Shown one piece after another: positions 43,179-51,229 of a stretch of 64,000 nucleotides of DNA. The position numbers and the translations under genes were made by a program. The notes under the pieces are model-generated. The model saw nothing but the letters and a program-made list of their open reading frames with translations, was not told where the DNA came from and ran no database searches. Source of the DNA: an uncultured Bacteroidia bacterium (lineage in GTDB: Bacteria > Bacteroidota > Bacteroidia > Bacteroidales > UBA932). Location of the stretch: positions 91,352-155,351 of the forward strand of contig CACZZF010000014.1 in the NCBI GenBank assembly GCA_902785575.1, given 5' to 3'. Numbering within the stretch: the stretch's first letter is position 1; the number at the start of each line of letters is the position of its first letter.

Positions 43179-44143
43179 GAACCTGCGTCGTCAATCATTT
43201 CCGTAGCTTGGCGGAACAATTCGTCGATAGCGTTAGCGTCGACGAAGTCGAGTGTGTCAACTACTTCGACGTCCGCCTTGGGGAGGTGGTGAGCGGAGTC
43301 GCCCCACTTGTTCCAAAGCCTTGTCCCCAAGAATGCTATAGCTGCCAATGCTACCAAGACTATAATGAATGGCCAGGTCCGATGCCGTCGAGTGAGGGCA
43401 GCCTTGACCTCGGAGACATCTTGGAACCTTTCGGCCGGATTCTCCCGCAAGCATCGACTGATGATCCGCTTTTCATCAGGAAGCAGCAAGGAGATTATCT
43501 TTCCAAGCGACCAGATGTCCGTCCGGTTGTCTATGACGCCTCCGGCAAGGAGCTCTGGAGCAGCGAAACTGGCGGTTCCGGCAGGACCTTTGAGAATCGA
43601 CCAGGAACTTGCGTCCGAGAGGCCGAAGTCGATGAGTTTGAGATAGTTCCCGTTGTGGGTTATGAGTATGTTCGAGGGCTTGAGATCCCGGTGGACGATT
43701 TGTTTGGAATGGAGATAGCTCAGAGCGTCACAGAGCTGGAGAGCGATCTTTTTGGCCGTGGCCCGAGCCGGCCGTCCACCGGAAAGAAATTCTGTCAAAG
43801 TCACTCCATCTACCCATTCCATCTCGATACAGTTGCCGAGTCCGGGAATATTCCTGAAATCATATATTTCCCTGATGGCGGTGTGGGAGAGACTGTAGCC
43901 GATCTCGTATTCTTTCCTGAGGAGGGATTCGTATCGAGCCTGTCCTCTGAAGGAAGGCTTCAAGGATTTGAGGGCTCGGAACCGTCCGTTTTTGTTTATG
44001 AGCCAGATTTCGCTCCAACCTGCCTCGGAGGAGTGAATCAGATTCTTCGCTTCGTCCTTCGACAAGCTCAGGACGTCGCTCAGATTGACATCCTTGGATG
44101 CCGGGTCGTTTGCGGGGGAGAAAAATGTGGAATCGTCTGGCAT
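43172..44143 (-). CDS. Transmembrane Ser/Thr protein kinase
   Basis: 323 residues. Kinase landmarks: Lys59 (ALKS), HRDLKPSN (151-158), DFG (172-174) and AAPE (194-197), followed by one membrane helix (about 257-274, TWPFIIVLVALAAIAFLG) and a short C-terminal tail probably outside. The glycine-rich loop at the front is atypical, and residues about 20-36 (LSDVLSLSKDEAKNLIH) come from a palindromic repeat (44040-44093). The kinase should be active as all catalytic residues are present. Divergent from the barrel gene by 20 bases. Confidence 0.93.
   Translation of the reverse strand: MPDDSTFFSPANDPASKDVNLSDVLSLSKDEAKNLIHSSEAGWSEIWLINKNGRFRALKSLKPSFRGQARYESLLRKEYEIGYSLSHTAIREIYDFRNIPGLGNCIEMEWVDGVTLTEFLSGGRPARATAKKIALQLCDALSYLHSKQIVHRDLKPSNILITHNGNYLKLIDFGLSDASSWSILKGPAGTASFAAPELLAGGVIDNRTDIWSLGKIISLLLPDEKRIISRCLRENPAERFQDVSEVKAALTRRHRTWPFIIVLVALAAIAFLGTRLWNKWGDSAHHLPKADVEVVDTLDFVDANAIDELFRQATEMIDDAGSQ
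44040..44093. repeat. 54-base dispersed repeat inside the kinase gene
   Basis: Starts AGATTCTTCGCTTCGTCC and holds CCTTCGACAAGCTCAGGA. It matches 44645-44698 in the next gene with only a few differences and the same plus-strand orientation. Here it is read on the minus strand as LSDVLSLSKDEAKNL. Confidence 0.88.
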
Positions 44144-44163
44144 GATGCCAAAGGTAATAAAAA

Positions 44164-45285
44164 ATGATGAGAAACGGTTTCAGATACATTTCCCTGGTGT
44201 GTTTGTGCCTGTTTGCGGTCCGAACCGCATCACTGGCGCAAACCAATTGGAATTCTGTACTCGACCGTTATGAAAGCATCACTGCCCAGTGTAAAGCGTT
44301 GAGGGACAAGGCTGCGGCTGGGGAACCAGTGTCCCAGAAATCAGTGACTACATTGTTCGGGGAGTTGGGACGTTTGAGGAATATGCTTCAGCAGTCTTCC
44401 GGCAAGATGTCGAAGGCTCAGAGGGATCGGTTCGAGCGGATCCGGCGTTCTTATGATGGTTCGGTTCCGGCTGGTGAGCCTGCCGAACTACCGGCCCTTC
44501 GACAAGCTCAGGGACCGGGGAATCCGGCAGGTGAGCCCAGACGGTCGGTTGGTGAGCTTGTCGAACCACCGGCTACAACTGACGGACCGGTCTTACATCT
44601 GGCTCGCGTCAAATTTGAGCCGCTGCCGGCTGTGGATGGGGGAAAGATTCTTCGCTCCGTCCTTCGACAAGCTCAGGACGGCGCTCAGAATGACAACCGC
44701 GCTACCCTGCGTAATGACAATCCTGTCATCCTGAGTGAAGCCAAAGGCGAAACGAAGGATCTGTCAAAAAGAGCCAAAGGCGAAACGAAGGATTTGCCGG
44801 TTAAAAGAATCAATATCCTCCCCACGTTATCTTTTGGAGATACCCGCCAAGGAGGATTATTCCTGGCAATGACCCGGGGCCAATGGGGTGGTTATGTTTC
44901 GCTCAGAACTAATTTGAAATCACAGCTTTACGCTTACGACATCCTTTCCGACGGGACGACCGGCGGGGAGGCTCGTTTCGAGGCTAAAGGAGGCCAGCGT
45001 ATCGGCGAATATTCGGCGGTTGCGGGAGTTGTCCGGACGGTCACTCCTTGGATAGATCTTTATGTAGGAGCCGGTTACGGCAGTTCGACCCTTTGTTGGA
45101 ACGACATTCATGGGGCGTGGGCCAAAGTTCGGGATTATTCCGCGGCAGGTCTGTTGCTGGATGGCGGGGCGGTCTTCCACCTCGGGACGATCAGCCTTCT
45201 GGGAGGCGTCTCTTATCTCACCGCCCGCCCGGAAAGCGGGCCCTTCAAGCCAGTTTTCTCTATTGGTGCGGGTATAGGCTTCTGA
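44164..45285 (+). CDS. Secreted protein with coiled coil, repeat-derived middle and beta-barrel-like end
   Basis: 373 residues with signal peptide (MMRNGFRYISLVCLCLFAVR..SLAQ). Residues 30-100 form a helical region (SGKMSKAQRDRFERIRRSY). Residues about 100-215 are largely encoded by dispersed repeats: [39 protein letters not shown] and two KAKGETKDL-like units. The last 160 residues (WGGYVSLRTNLKSQLYAYDI; VTPWIDLYVGAGYGSSTLCW; FKPVFSIGAGIGF) look like outer membrane beta strands ending in Phe. The kinase lies divergently upstream. Function unknown. Confidence 0.8.
   Translation: MMRNGFRYISLVCLCLFAVRTASLAQTNWNSVLDRYESITAQCKALRDKAAAGEPVSQKSVTTLFGELGRLRNMLQQSSGKMSKAQRDRFERIRRSYDGSVPAGEPAELPALRQAQGPGNPAGEPRRSVGELVEPPATTDGPVLHLARVKFEPLPAVDGGKILRSVLRQAQDGAQNDNRATLRNDNPVILSEAKGETKDLSKRAKGETKDLPVKRINILPTLSFGDTRQGGLFLAMTRGQWGGYVSLRTNLKSQLYAYDILSDGTTGGEARFEAKGGQRIGEYSAVAGVVRTVTPWIDLYVGAGYGSSTLCWNDIHGAWAKVRDYSAAGLLLDGGAVFHLGTISLLGGVSYLTARPESGPFKPVFSIGAGIGF
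44471..44580. repeat. Composite palindromic repeats in the barrel gene, first block
   Basis: Contains CCCTTCGACAAGCTCAGGGA and GGTGAGCTTGTCGAACCACC, both related to the elements in cysS and the aminotransferase gene, in frame. Confidence 0.82.
44645..44800. repeat. Composite palindromic repeats in the barrel gene, second block
   Basis: 44645-44698 matches 44040-44093. It is followed by GTCATCCTGAGTGAAGCC and two copies of AAAGGCGAAACGAAGGAT (44742-44759; 44775-44792), related to the [13 protein letters not shown] element in cysS. Confidence 0.85.
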
Positions 45286-45310
45286 AAGGAAACATTATCG
45301 CTAAAAATCG

Positions 45311-45318
45311 TATATTTG
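45311..45318 (+). promoter_or_regulatory. pfkA: Putative -7 element of the pfkA promoter
   Basis: TATATTTG matches TAnnTTTG exactly and lies 53 bases ahead of the start codon. No TTTG at the -33 position. Confidence 0.5.
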
Positions 45319-45371
45319 TAATTCGGCTGGAATAGGTCGGATAGTATCGGATATTATTAAACACCAACTAT

Positions 45372-46358
45372 ATGCACGAGATCAAGAAAGTGGCTGTTCT
45401 TACTTCCGGTGGAGACGCTCCGGGAATGAACGCTTGCATCAGGGCCGTCACCAGGGCCGCTATATTCAATAACATGAGGGTCATCGGAGTCTACCGTGGC
45501 TACGAGGGTCTGATCAATGAGGAGTTCAAGGAGTTCACCTCTTCCTCGGTGTCCAACACGATCCAAAGAGGTGGAACCATTCTCAAAACCGCCCGCAGCA
45601 AGGCTTTCCTGGAGCCTGAAGGAAGGAAAAGAGCCTATGAGAATATGGTCAAGAACGAGATCGACGCATTGATCGTGATTGGCGGAAACGGCTCACTTAC
45701 AGGAGCTCAGCAGTTCGCCAGGGAATATGATATCCCGATTATCGGCCTGCCCGGAACCATCGACAACGATCTTTATGGTACGGACCACACCATCGGATAC
45801 GACACCGCTTTGAATACCATCGTCGAGTGCGTGGACAAGATCCGCGACACCGCCAATTCCCACGACAGGATATTCTTTGTCGAGGTGATGGGGCGTGACG
45901 CCGGCTTCCTGGCTCAGAACAGCGCCATCGCTTCCGGTGCCGAGGCCGCGATCATTCCCGAGGACAAGGCCGATGTCGACCAGCTTGCCGAGTTCATCGG
46001 AAGGGGAATGCGCAAGAGCAAAAACAGCTCTATCGTGATTGTCTCCGAGTCCAAGAAAGACGGCCATGGTGGGGCGATGTACTACGCCGACCGTGTCCGT
46101 AATGAATATCCCCAATTCAATGTCCAGGTCACTATTCTTGGCCACTTGCAGAGGGGAGGAACTCCGAGCGCTTATGACCGGATCCTGGCCTCTCGTCTGG
46201 GTTACGCCTCGATCGAGGCCTTGATGGAAGGCCAGCGCAACATCATGGTCGGAATCTCGAACGACGAGATCGTATATGTCCCCATCCAGAGGGCTGTCAA
46301 AATGGACAAGCCCATTAATAAGGAACTAATTGACGTTCTGGCGGTTCTGTCGTTGTAG
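45372..46358 (+). CDS. pfkA: ATP-dependent 6-phosphofructokinase
   Basis: Commits fructose-6-phosphate to glycolysis. 328 residues starting [21 protein letters not shown] (nucleotide loop), with [32 protein letters not shown] (catalytic Asp in the TIDND motif), [11 protein letters not shown] and [15 protein letters not shown]. Full family length. Transcribed alone; a composite repeat begins at its stop codon. Confidence 0.98.
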   Translation: MHEIKKVAVLTSGGDAPGMNACIRAVTRAAIFNNMRVIGVYRGYEGLINEEFKEFTSSSVSNTIQRGGTILKTARSKAFLEPEGRKRAYENMVKNEIDALIVIGGNGSLTGAQQFAREYDIPIIGLPGTIDNDLYGTDHTIGYDTALNTIVECVDKIRDTANSHDRIFFVEVMGRDAGFLAQNSAIASGAEAAIIPEDKADVDQLAEFIGRGMRKSKNSSIVIVSESKKDGHGGAMYYADRVRNEYPQFNVQVTILGHLQRGGTPSAYDRILASRLGYASIEALMEGQRNIMVGISNDEIVYVPIQRAVKMDKPINKELIDVLAVLSL

Positions 46359-46434
46359 ATCCTTCGGTCGCTTCGCTCCCTCAGGATGACAGTAAGAACT
46401 AGCCGGATGACAGTAAGAACTAGCCGGATGACAG
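46357..46434. repeat. Dispersed repeat with 21-base tandem units behind pfkA
   Basis: AGATCCTTCGGTCGCTTCGC and CTCAGGATGACAG form the palindromic element; it runs into 2.4 copies of a 21-base unit starting GGATGACAG (46384-46404, 46405-46425, 46426-46434). It fills the gap between pfkA and the sialidase gene. Confidence 0.88.
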
Positions 46435-46440
46435 TTTGAG

Positions 46441-47568
46441 ATGATGAAGTCGTTATCGATTATTTCCCTCTTTTTATCCCTTCTGGCTCCAGTTACTTTG
46501 GCGGCTCAGGGGGATAAATCCAATCTCCCTTGGGCTGACATCTCCGGTCAAAAGCAAAGGCAGATTGTCGTGGCCGCCGGTACTCCTGATCTTTACAACG
46601 GCCATCCTACGACAGTGCTCCTGGATGATGAGAAGACCATGATTTGCACTTGGTCGAACGGTCATGGCGGGAAGGCCGCCTTCATCGGTTTCAGCTATGA
46701 TGGTGGCCTTACATGGCACAACCAACCCGCTCCCAAGGAATGGGAGGGCATGGTCAATTGTCCCAGCATCTACAAACTCACGGACAAAAAGGGAGTACAG
46801 AGACTATTCGTCTTCGCGCAGGTTGAGACCGGCCAGGCCTACCGGGATATGGCATATTCAGTCAGCGAGGATAGCGGAAAGTCCTGGAGCGAAGTCAAAG
46901 TGCTCGGCAAGCCTTGCATAATGGCTTTCACCAGCATAATCCGCCTCAATAACGGGGATTATCTCGGAATGTACCACCGGGGGAATTCGGACCAGGACAG
47001 GGCTCCGCTGAAGATTTGGCAGGCTGTCTCCCATGACGGGGGACTGACATGGGATGAGTCCACCCTTGCCGGTGAATATCCTGGACGTTCCCCTTGCGAG
47101 CCTTGCGTGTTCCGTTCTCCGGATGGGAAGACACTCATTTGCTTGGCTCGTGAGAACCAGCGGAAAGGATGTTCCCTATTCATGGGTTCAAAGGACGAGG
47201 GGGCGACATGGACGACAATGAGGGAGGCTCCTTGGGGCCTCACTGGTGACAGGCACATGATCCGTTACCTGCCTGATGGAAGGCTCATTTCCGTTTTCAG
47301 GGATATGGCTCCCAACAGCCCCACGAAGGGCCATTTCGTGGCATGGGTGGGGACCTACAGGGATGCCACTGACGGCCTTTCCGGCCAGTATAGGGTCAAG
47401 TTGCTCCACAGTTATGCCGGCCCTGACTGTGGTTATCCCGGCCTTGAGCTGCTTCCGGATGGGACTATTGTCGCCACGACTTACATAAAATACCATCCCG
47501 GAGAGGAGAAGCATTCGGTCGTCTCCGTCCGTTTCACAATAAAGGAACTTGATGATTTGTTTAAGTAG
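46441..47568 (+). CDS. Exo-alpha-sialidase-like protein
   Basis: 375 residues with signal peptide (MMKSLSIISLFLSLLAPVTLAAQ). Four Asp boxes are visible: SYDGGLTWHN, SEDSGKSWSE, SHDGGLTWDE and SKDEGATWTT, the hallmark of six-bladed sialidase propellers. An Arg-bearing motif after each blade (for example ARENQRKG; RYLPDGRLISVFRD) could serve the triad. It probably removes terminal sialic acid or a related sugar outside the cytoplasm. Followed 12 bases later by the PA14-phosphoesterase, likely one operon. No FRIP motif seen, so exact specificity is uncertain. Confidence 0.88.
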   Translation: MMKSLSIISLFLSLLAPVTLAAQGDKSNLPWADISGQKQRQIVVAAGTPDLYNGHPTTVLLDDEKTMICTWSNGHGGKAAFIGFSYDGGLTWHNQPAPKEWEGMVNCPSIYKLTDKKGVQRLFVFAQVETGQAYRDMAYSVSEDSGKSWSEVKVLGKPCIMAFTSIIRLNNGDYLGMYHRGNSDQDRAPLKIWQAVSHDGGLTWDESTLAGEYPGRSPCEPCVFRSPDGKTLICLARENQRKGCSLFMGSKDEGATWTTMREAPWGLTGDRHMIRYLPDGRLISVFRDMAPNSPTKGHFVAWVGTYRDATDGLSGQYRVKLLHSYAGPDCGYPGLELLPDGTIVATTYIKYHPGEEKHSVVSVRFTIKELDDLFK

Positions 47569-47580
47569 AAATAACTGAAT

Positions 47581-49044
47581 ATGAGGAAGATTGTTATTTT
47601 AGCCGGGGCTCTTCTGACCCTTGCTGCCTGCGGCCCGAAGGAGCCTGTTGTGAATTACAAACTGTGGCTTGATTGGCCGGAGCGCCAGCTTCCTGATTTC
47701 TCGAAGCTTGGGGAGCCTGACATCACCGGAGTGAAGAATAATTTCGACCTTGTCGACATCGACGAGACGCTGAACCATTACGCATTGCTCCTTGAGACCA
47801 CTATCAAAGTTGATAAGGAAGAGGAATATACCTTCAAGGCATCAACCGACGACGGCTCGAAGTTCTATGTGGACGGAGAACTCCTTTACGACAACGACGG
47901 GGCTCATGGTCCGATTACGAAGATCGTCTCCAAGACGCTTTCCAAAGGTAAGCATAACCTGCGCCTTGAGTATTTCGACTGTGACAAGGGCCAGTCCATC
48001 AATTTCCTTTACAGCACTCCCACAATCTCCTGGAGAGAGATAAATGACAAGTTGCTTGCTGAAGAGGACAAGGCTACAGACAAGACCTTCTTTGTGAAGC
48101 CGCAGATTGATGAGGCTCTTGCCAGATTCAACGCTTGGAAGGGTAGTGATGAGGTTATGGCCTTCCCGATTGTGACCGATGTCCACACCGCTGGCCGTTT
48201 CAGTTACAAGCACATTGGTCATGCGGTTACCGCCGCGGAGGCATTCGGTTGCGATTTCATCGAGAATTTCGGTGATATAGGCTTGAACGCTTATCCTGCG
48301 ACTGAGAACTCAGTGTATGCCAAGGAGATAGTCGACAATGTCAGGGCTCAGATGATGAAATATGATGGAGTCTGGCTCTATACTCCCGGCAATCATGACT
48401 GGGACGCTGGCGAAGGGAAGTTTTTCACGGATGAGGACCTGTCGGGTTTCTTCCAGAAACCTTGGCAAGAAAAGGCGGGGGAGAACCTCCACTTGACTCC
48501 CGGCAAGACATATGGATGGTATGATGTGCCCGGAAAGGGGATCAGGGTGATATTCCTTAACAGCCAAGGGACCGGTACCCAGAACGGTTCGTATTACTTA
48601 TTCGATGAGCCTCAGATGGAATGGCTCCAGGCCCTTCTGGACAGCACTCCCGCCGACATGCCGGTCTTGGTGACCGCCCACTATATGCCCCATCCTCTCG
48701 GACGCTGGACCAACTCCAACCCCGCCGAGGATGCGCTTGAGGGCAACCAGAGGGTGATGGACATCCTTTCCGCGTTCGCCGCCAAAGGCACTCTTATCGG
48801 AATGGTGACTGGAGACGCCCACGTCAATATGTACATAAAGGAGAACGGTGTCAACTATTTCATTTCCCAGGGCTACGGCTGGGTCGTTCCCGATTTGATG
48901 CTGCCCGGAACAACCCATGCTTTCTTCGATTACAAAGAGAACCTTTGCATTGACGTGTTAGCCGTGAAGCCCTCCAAGCGTGAAGTACACACCTTCCGCA
49001 TCGGAGCCGGTGGTGAGGAATTCGACTGCGTATTCACCTATTGA
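47581..49044 (+). CDS. PA14-like/metallophosphoesterase lipoprotein
   Basis: 487 residues with lipoprotein signal (LLTLAACGPK, Cys17). Residues about 25-150 form a PA14-like sandwich (YTFKASTDDGSKFYVDGELL; GKHNLRLEYFDCDKG), a sugar-binding module. From about 185 a calcineurin-type phosphoesterase follows: IVTDVHTAG (Asp-x-His), ENFGDIG (Gly-Asp), TPGNHDWD (Gly-Asn-His-Asp), VTAHYMPHP and TGDAHVNMY (Gly-Asp-x-His): all five metal motifs are present. It may hydrolyse a phosphodiester on a glycan brought in by the PA14 module. Operon with the sialidase. Confidence 0.9.
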   Translation: MRKIVILAGALLTLAACGPKEPVVNYKLWLDWPERQLPDFSKLGEPDITGVKNNFDLVDIDETLNHYALLLETTIKVDKEEEYTFKASTDDGSKFYVDGELLYDNDGAHGPITKIVSKTLSKGKHNLRLEYFDCDKGQSINFLYSTPTISWREINDKLLAEEDKATDKTFFVKPQIDEALARFNAWKGSDEVMAFPIVTDVHTAGRFSYKHIGHAVTAAEAFGCDFIENFGDIGLNAYPATENSVYAKEIVDNVRAQMMKYDGVWLYTPGNHDWDAGEGKFFTDEDLSGFFQKPWQEKAGENLHLTPGKTYGWYDVPGKGIRVIFLNSQGTGTQNGSYYLFDEPQMEWLQALLDSTPADMPVLVTAHYMPHPLGRWTNSNPAEDALEGNQRVMDILSAFAAKGTLIGMVTGDAHVNMYIKENGVNYFISQGYGWVVPDLMLPGTTHAFFDYKENLCIDVLAVKPSKREVHTFRIGAGGEEFDCVFTY

Positions 49045-49102
49045 CCTGCCCATTGTTAAGATTAACGGAAAAAAATCACTATTTTTGACAAAATTTGTTC
49101 GA

Positions 49103-49807
49103 ATGTACAAGAGAGTTCTGCTTAAATTGAGTGGTGAGATTCTCGGAGGACCGGAAGGAAAAGGTCTGGAGCCTGAGTATCTTAGGAAATATGCCCGTGA
49201 GATCGCTGATGCGGCGAAAGCTGGTCTTCAGATTGGTGTGGTCAATGGCGGAGGGAATATCTTCCGTGGCCTCCAGGGGCTGGACAAAGGTTTCGACAGG
49301 GTTGGAGGGGACCGTATGGGCATGCTGGCCACGGTGATCAACTCTTTAGCTCTTTGCCAATTTATTGAAGATGAGGGGGTTCATGCGGAAGTCTTTACCG
49401 CCACACCAATGGAACCGTTCGTCCGCTATTATAATCGTGACAACGCTGTCAAGGTTCTTGAGGAAGGTGGTGTGGCTTTGATAGCAGGTGGAACGGGCAA
49501 TCCGTTTTTCACCACCGACTCCGGTGCGGCGCTCAGGGCTCTCGAGATTCGAGCGGATGTGATGCTGAAAGGCACGAAAGTTGACGGGGTCTACACCGCT
49601 GACCCGAAAAAGGATCCCTCAGCCGTTAAATATGAGGACATTACCTTTGAGGAAGCCATGTCCAAACAGCTCCGGGTTCTTGACCAGACAGCCTATGCGC
49701 TTTGCAATGACGGGGATATGCCGATAATTGTATTCGACATCAATTCCCCTGGAGCCTTGAAGAGACTCCTTGAGGGCGAGAAGGTCGGCACATTGGTACA
49801 TAAATAA
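49103..49807 (+). CDS. pyrH: UMP kinase
   Basis: Phosphorylates UMP to UDP. 234 residues from the ATG at 49103 (MYKRVLLKLSGEILGG), the standard PyrH start; the frame extends upstream into the previous gene's end but that part is not coding. Motifs VVNGGGNIFRG, DRMGMLAT, GGTGNPFFTTDSGAALRA and DQTAYALC are typical. It is followed 13 bases later by frr, the classic pyrH-frr pair. Confidence 0.97.
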   Translation: MYKRVLLKLSGEILGGPEGKGLEPEYLRKYAREIADAAKAGLQIGVVNGGGNIFRGLQGLDKGFDRVGGDRMGMLATVINSLALCQFIEDEGVHAEVFTATPMEPFVRYYNRDNAVKVLEEGGVALIAGGTGNPFFTTDSGAALRALEIRADVMLKGTKVDGVYTADPKKDPSAVKYEDITFEEAMSKQLRVLDQTAYALCNDGDMPIIVFDINSPGALKRLLEGEKVGTLVHK

Positions 49808-49820
49808 AAAAGATAAAGCG

Positions 49821-50390
49821 ATGTTAACAGAGAAAGCCAAAGAGATTCTGAAGGGTGTCGAGTCTAAGATGGTGGACACCGTTGATTTCCTTGAGGAAGA
49901 CCTCAAGACCTACAGGGTTGGCAAGGCTAATCCTTCTATTCTCAACAACGTGACTGTCAATTACTATGGCACTGACACACCTGTATCCCAGGTGGCTTCT
50001 GTCAGTGTCCCTGACGCTCGTACCATCACGATCCAGCCTTGGGAGAGAAGCCTTATCCCCGCTATCGAGAAGGCTATCATGGCCGCCAATCTCGGTTTCA
50101 CTCCCCAAAACAACGGTGAGATTATCCGTTGCCCCATTCCTCCGCTCACAGAGGAGAGACGTAAAGACCTCATCAAGAAGGCGAAAGCCGCTGGAGAGAA
50201 CTCCAAGGTCGCTGTGAGGAATATCCGTCGTGAGGGCGTTGATGCGCTCAAGAAGGCCCAGAAGGCGGCTGAGATCTCTGAGGATGTCCAGAAAGAGGGC
50301 GAGGATGAGATCCAGAAGGTGACCGACGCTAAGGTCAAGGCTATTGATGCCCTTGTCTCCGCCAAGGAAAAAGAGATTTTGACAGTGTGA
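49821..50390 (+). CDS. frr: Ribosome recycling factor
   Basis: 189 residues from the ATG at 49821 (MLTEKAKEILKGVESKMVDT). Splits post-termination ribosomes with EF-G. RRF landmarks: LKTYRVGKANPSILNNV, PDARTITIQPWERSLI, IPPLTEERRKDLIKKAK, VRNIRREGVDALK. Overlaps the pheA GTG start by four bases (GTGA). Confidence 0.98.
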   Translation: MLTEKAKEILKGVESKMVDTVDFLEEDLKTYRVGKANPSILNNVTVNYYGTDTPVSQVASVSVPDARTITIQPWERSLIPAIEKAIMAANLGFTPQNNGEIIRCPIPPLTEERRKDLIKKAKAAGENSKVAVRNIRREGVDALKKAQKAAEISEDVQKEGEDEIQKVTDAKVKAIDALVSAKEKEILTV

Positions 50391-51214
50391 CAACAGTCGC
50401 GGTCCAAGGTTACAGAGGCTGTTTCCACGAGCAGGCGGCTAGGGATTTCTACCTCGCTAGAAATGAGGGAATATCCATCGTGGAGTGTCCGACTTTCGAG
50501 AGTCTGTTCACTGAACTCTCCGAGGGTCGGGCTTCCGCTGCTGTCATGGCGATCGAGAACACCATTTCCGGAGGACTTTTGCCGAATTTCGAGTTGTTGA
50601 GGGCCAATCCTTATAAGATAAAAGGGGAAGTCTATATTCCTATCCATCAAAACCTTATGGCTTTGCCAGGGCAGCGTGTGGAGGATATTAGGGAAGTGCG
50701 GACCCATTATATGGCTATCAACCAGACCCGCCGGTTCTTCGAGAAGAATTGCCCTTGGATCAAAATGGTAGAGTCTGAGGACACCGCCAAAAGCGCTATT
50801 GAGATAGCCAGGCAGGGACTAAAGGGAGTCGGAGCCGTAGCTTCCGAATTGGCGGCCGAGCAGAACGGGCTGGAGATATTGGCGAGGGGGATCGAGACTT
50901 ATAAGCAGAACTTCACGAGGTTCCTTATATTGGACGACGCCATCACCGTCCCCAGGAAGTCCACCGACAAGTCCTCCTTGTGTTTCACTCTGCCCCACAA
51001 ACCCGGCTCGTTGGCCCAGATCTTGACCATCCTGTCTTTTTATGACATGAATCTTACCAGGATCCAGTCGCTTCCTATCCCCGGGCAGGAATGGCAGTAC
51101 TTTTTCTATGTTGACATAAAGTTCTCATCCTACGAGCGTTACCGTCAGGCCCTCAAGGCTGTTCGTCCTTTGATGGCCGACCTTTACATTCTCGGTGAAT
51201 ACAAATCTTTTTAA
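50387..51214 (+). CDS. pheA: Prephenate dehydratase
   Basis: 275 residues with GTG start at 50387 overlapping the frr stop. Makes phenylpyruvate for phenylalanine. Catalytic domain: VAVQGYRGCFHEQAA, AVMAIENTISGGL, and TRFLILD (the essential Thr-Arg-Phe). An ACT regulatory domain follows (SSLCFTLPHKPGSLAQILTI, then LTRIQSLPIPG), which in the family senses phenylalanine. No chorismate mutase domain here; that is fused to the DAHP synthase at the end of the operon. Confidence 0.96.
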   Translation: MTTVAVQGYRGCFHEQAARDFYLARNEGISIVECPTFESLFTELSEGRASAAVMAIENTISGGLLPNFELLRANPYKIKGEVYIPIHQNLMALPGQRVEDIREVRTHYMAINQTRRFFEKNCPWIKMVESEDTAKSAIEIARQGLKGVGAVASELAAEQNGLEILARGIETYKQNFTRFLILDDAITVPRKSTDKSSLCFTLPHKPGSLAQILTILSFYDMNLTRIQSLPIPGQEWQYFFYVDIKFSSYERYRQALKAVRPLMADLYILGEYKSF

Positions 51215-51229
51215 CAAATAGACAAAAAC

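Noticed and set aside
44040..44093. Repeat block as a frameshift or assembly error in the kinase
   Set aside because: The kinase frame is intact through the element and all catalytic motifs follow in the same frame.
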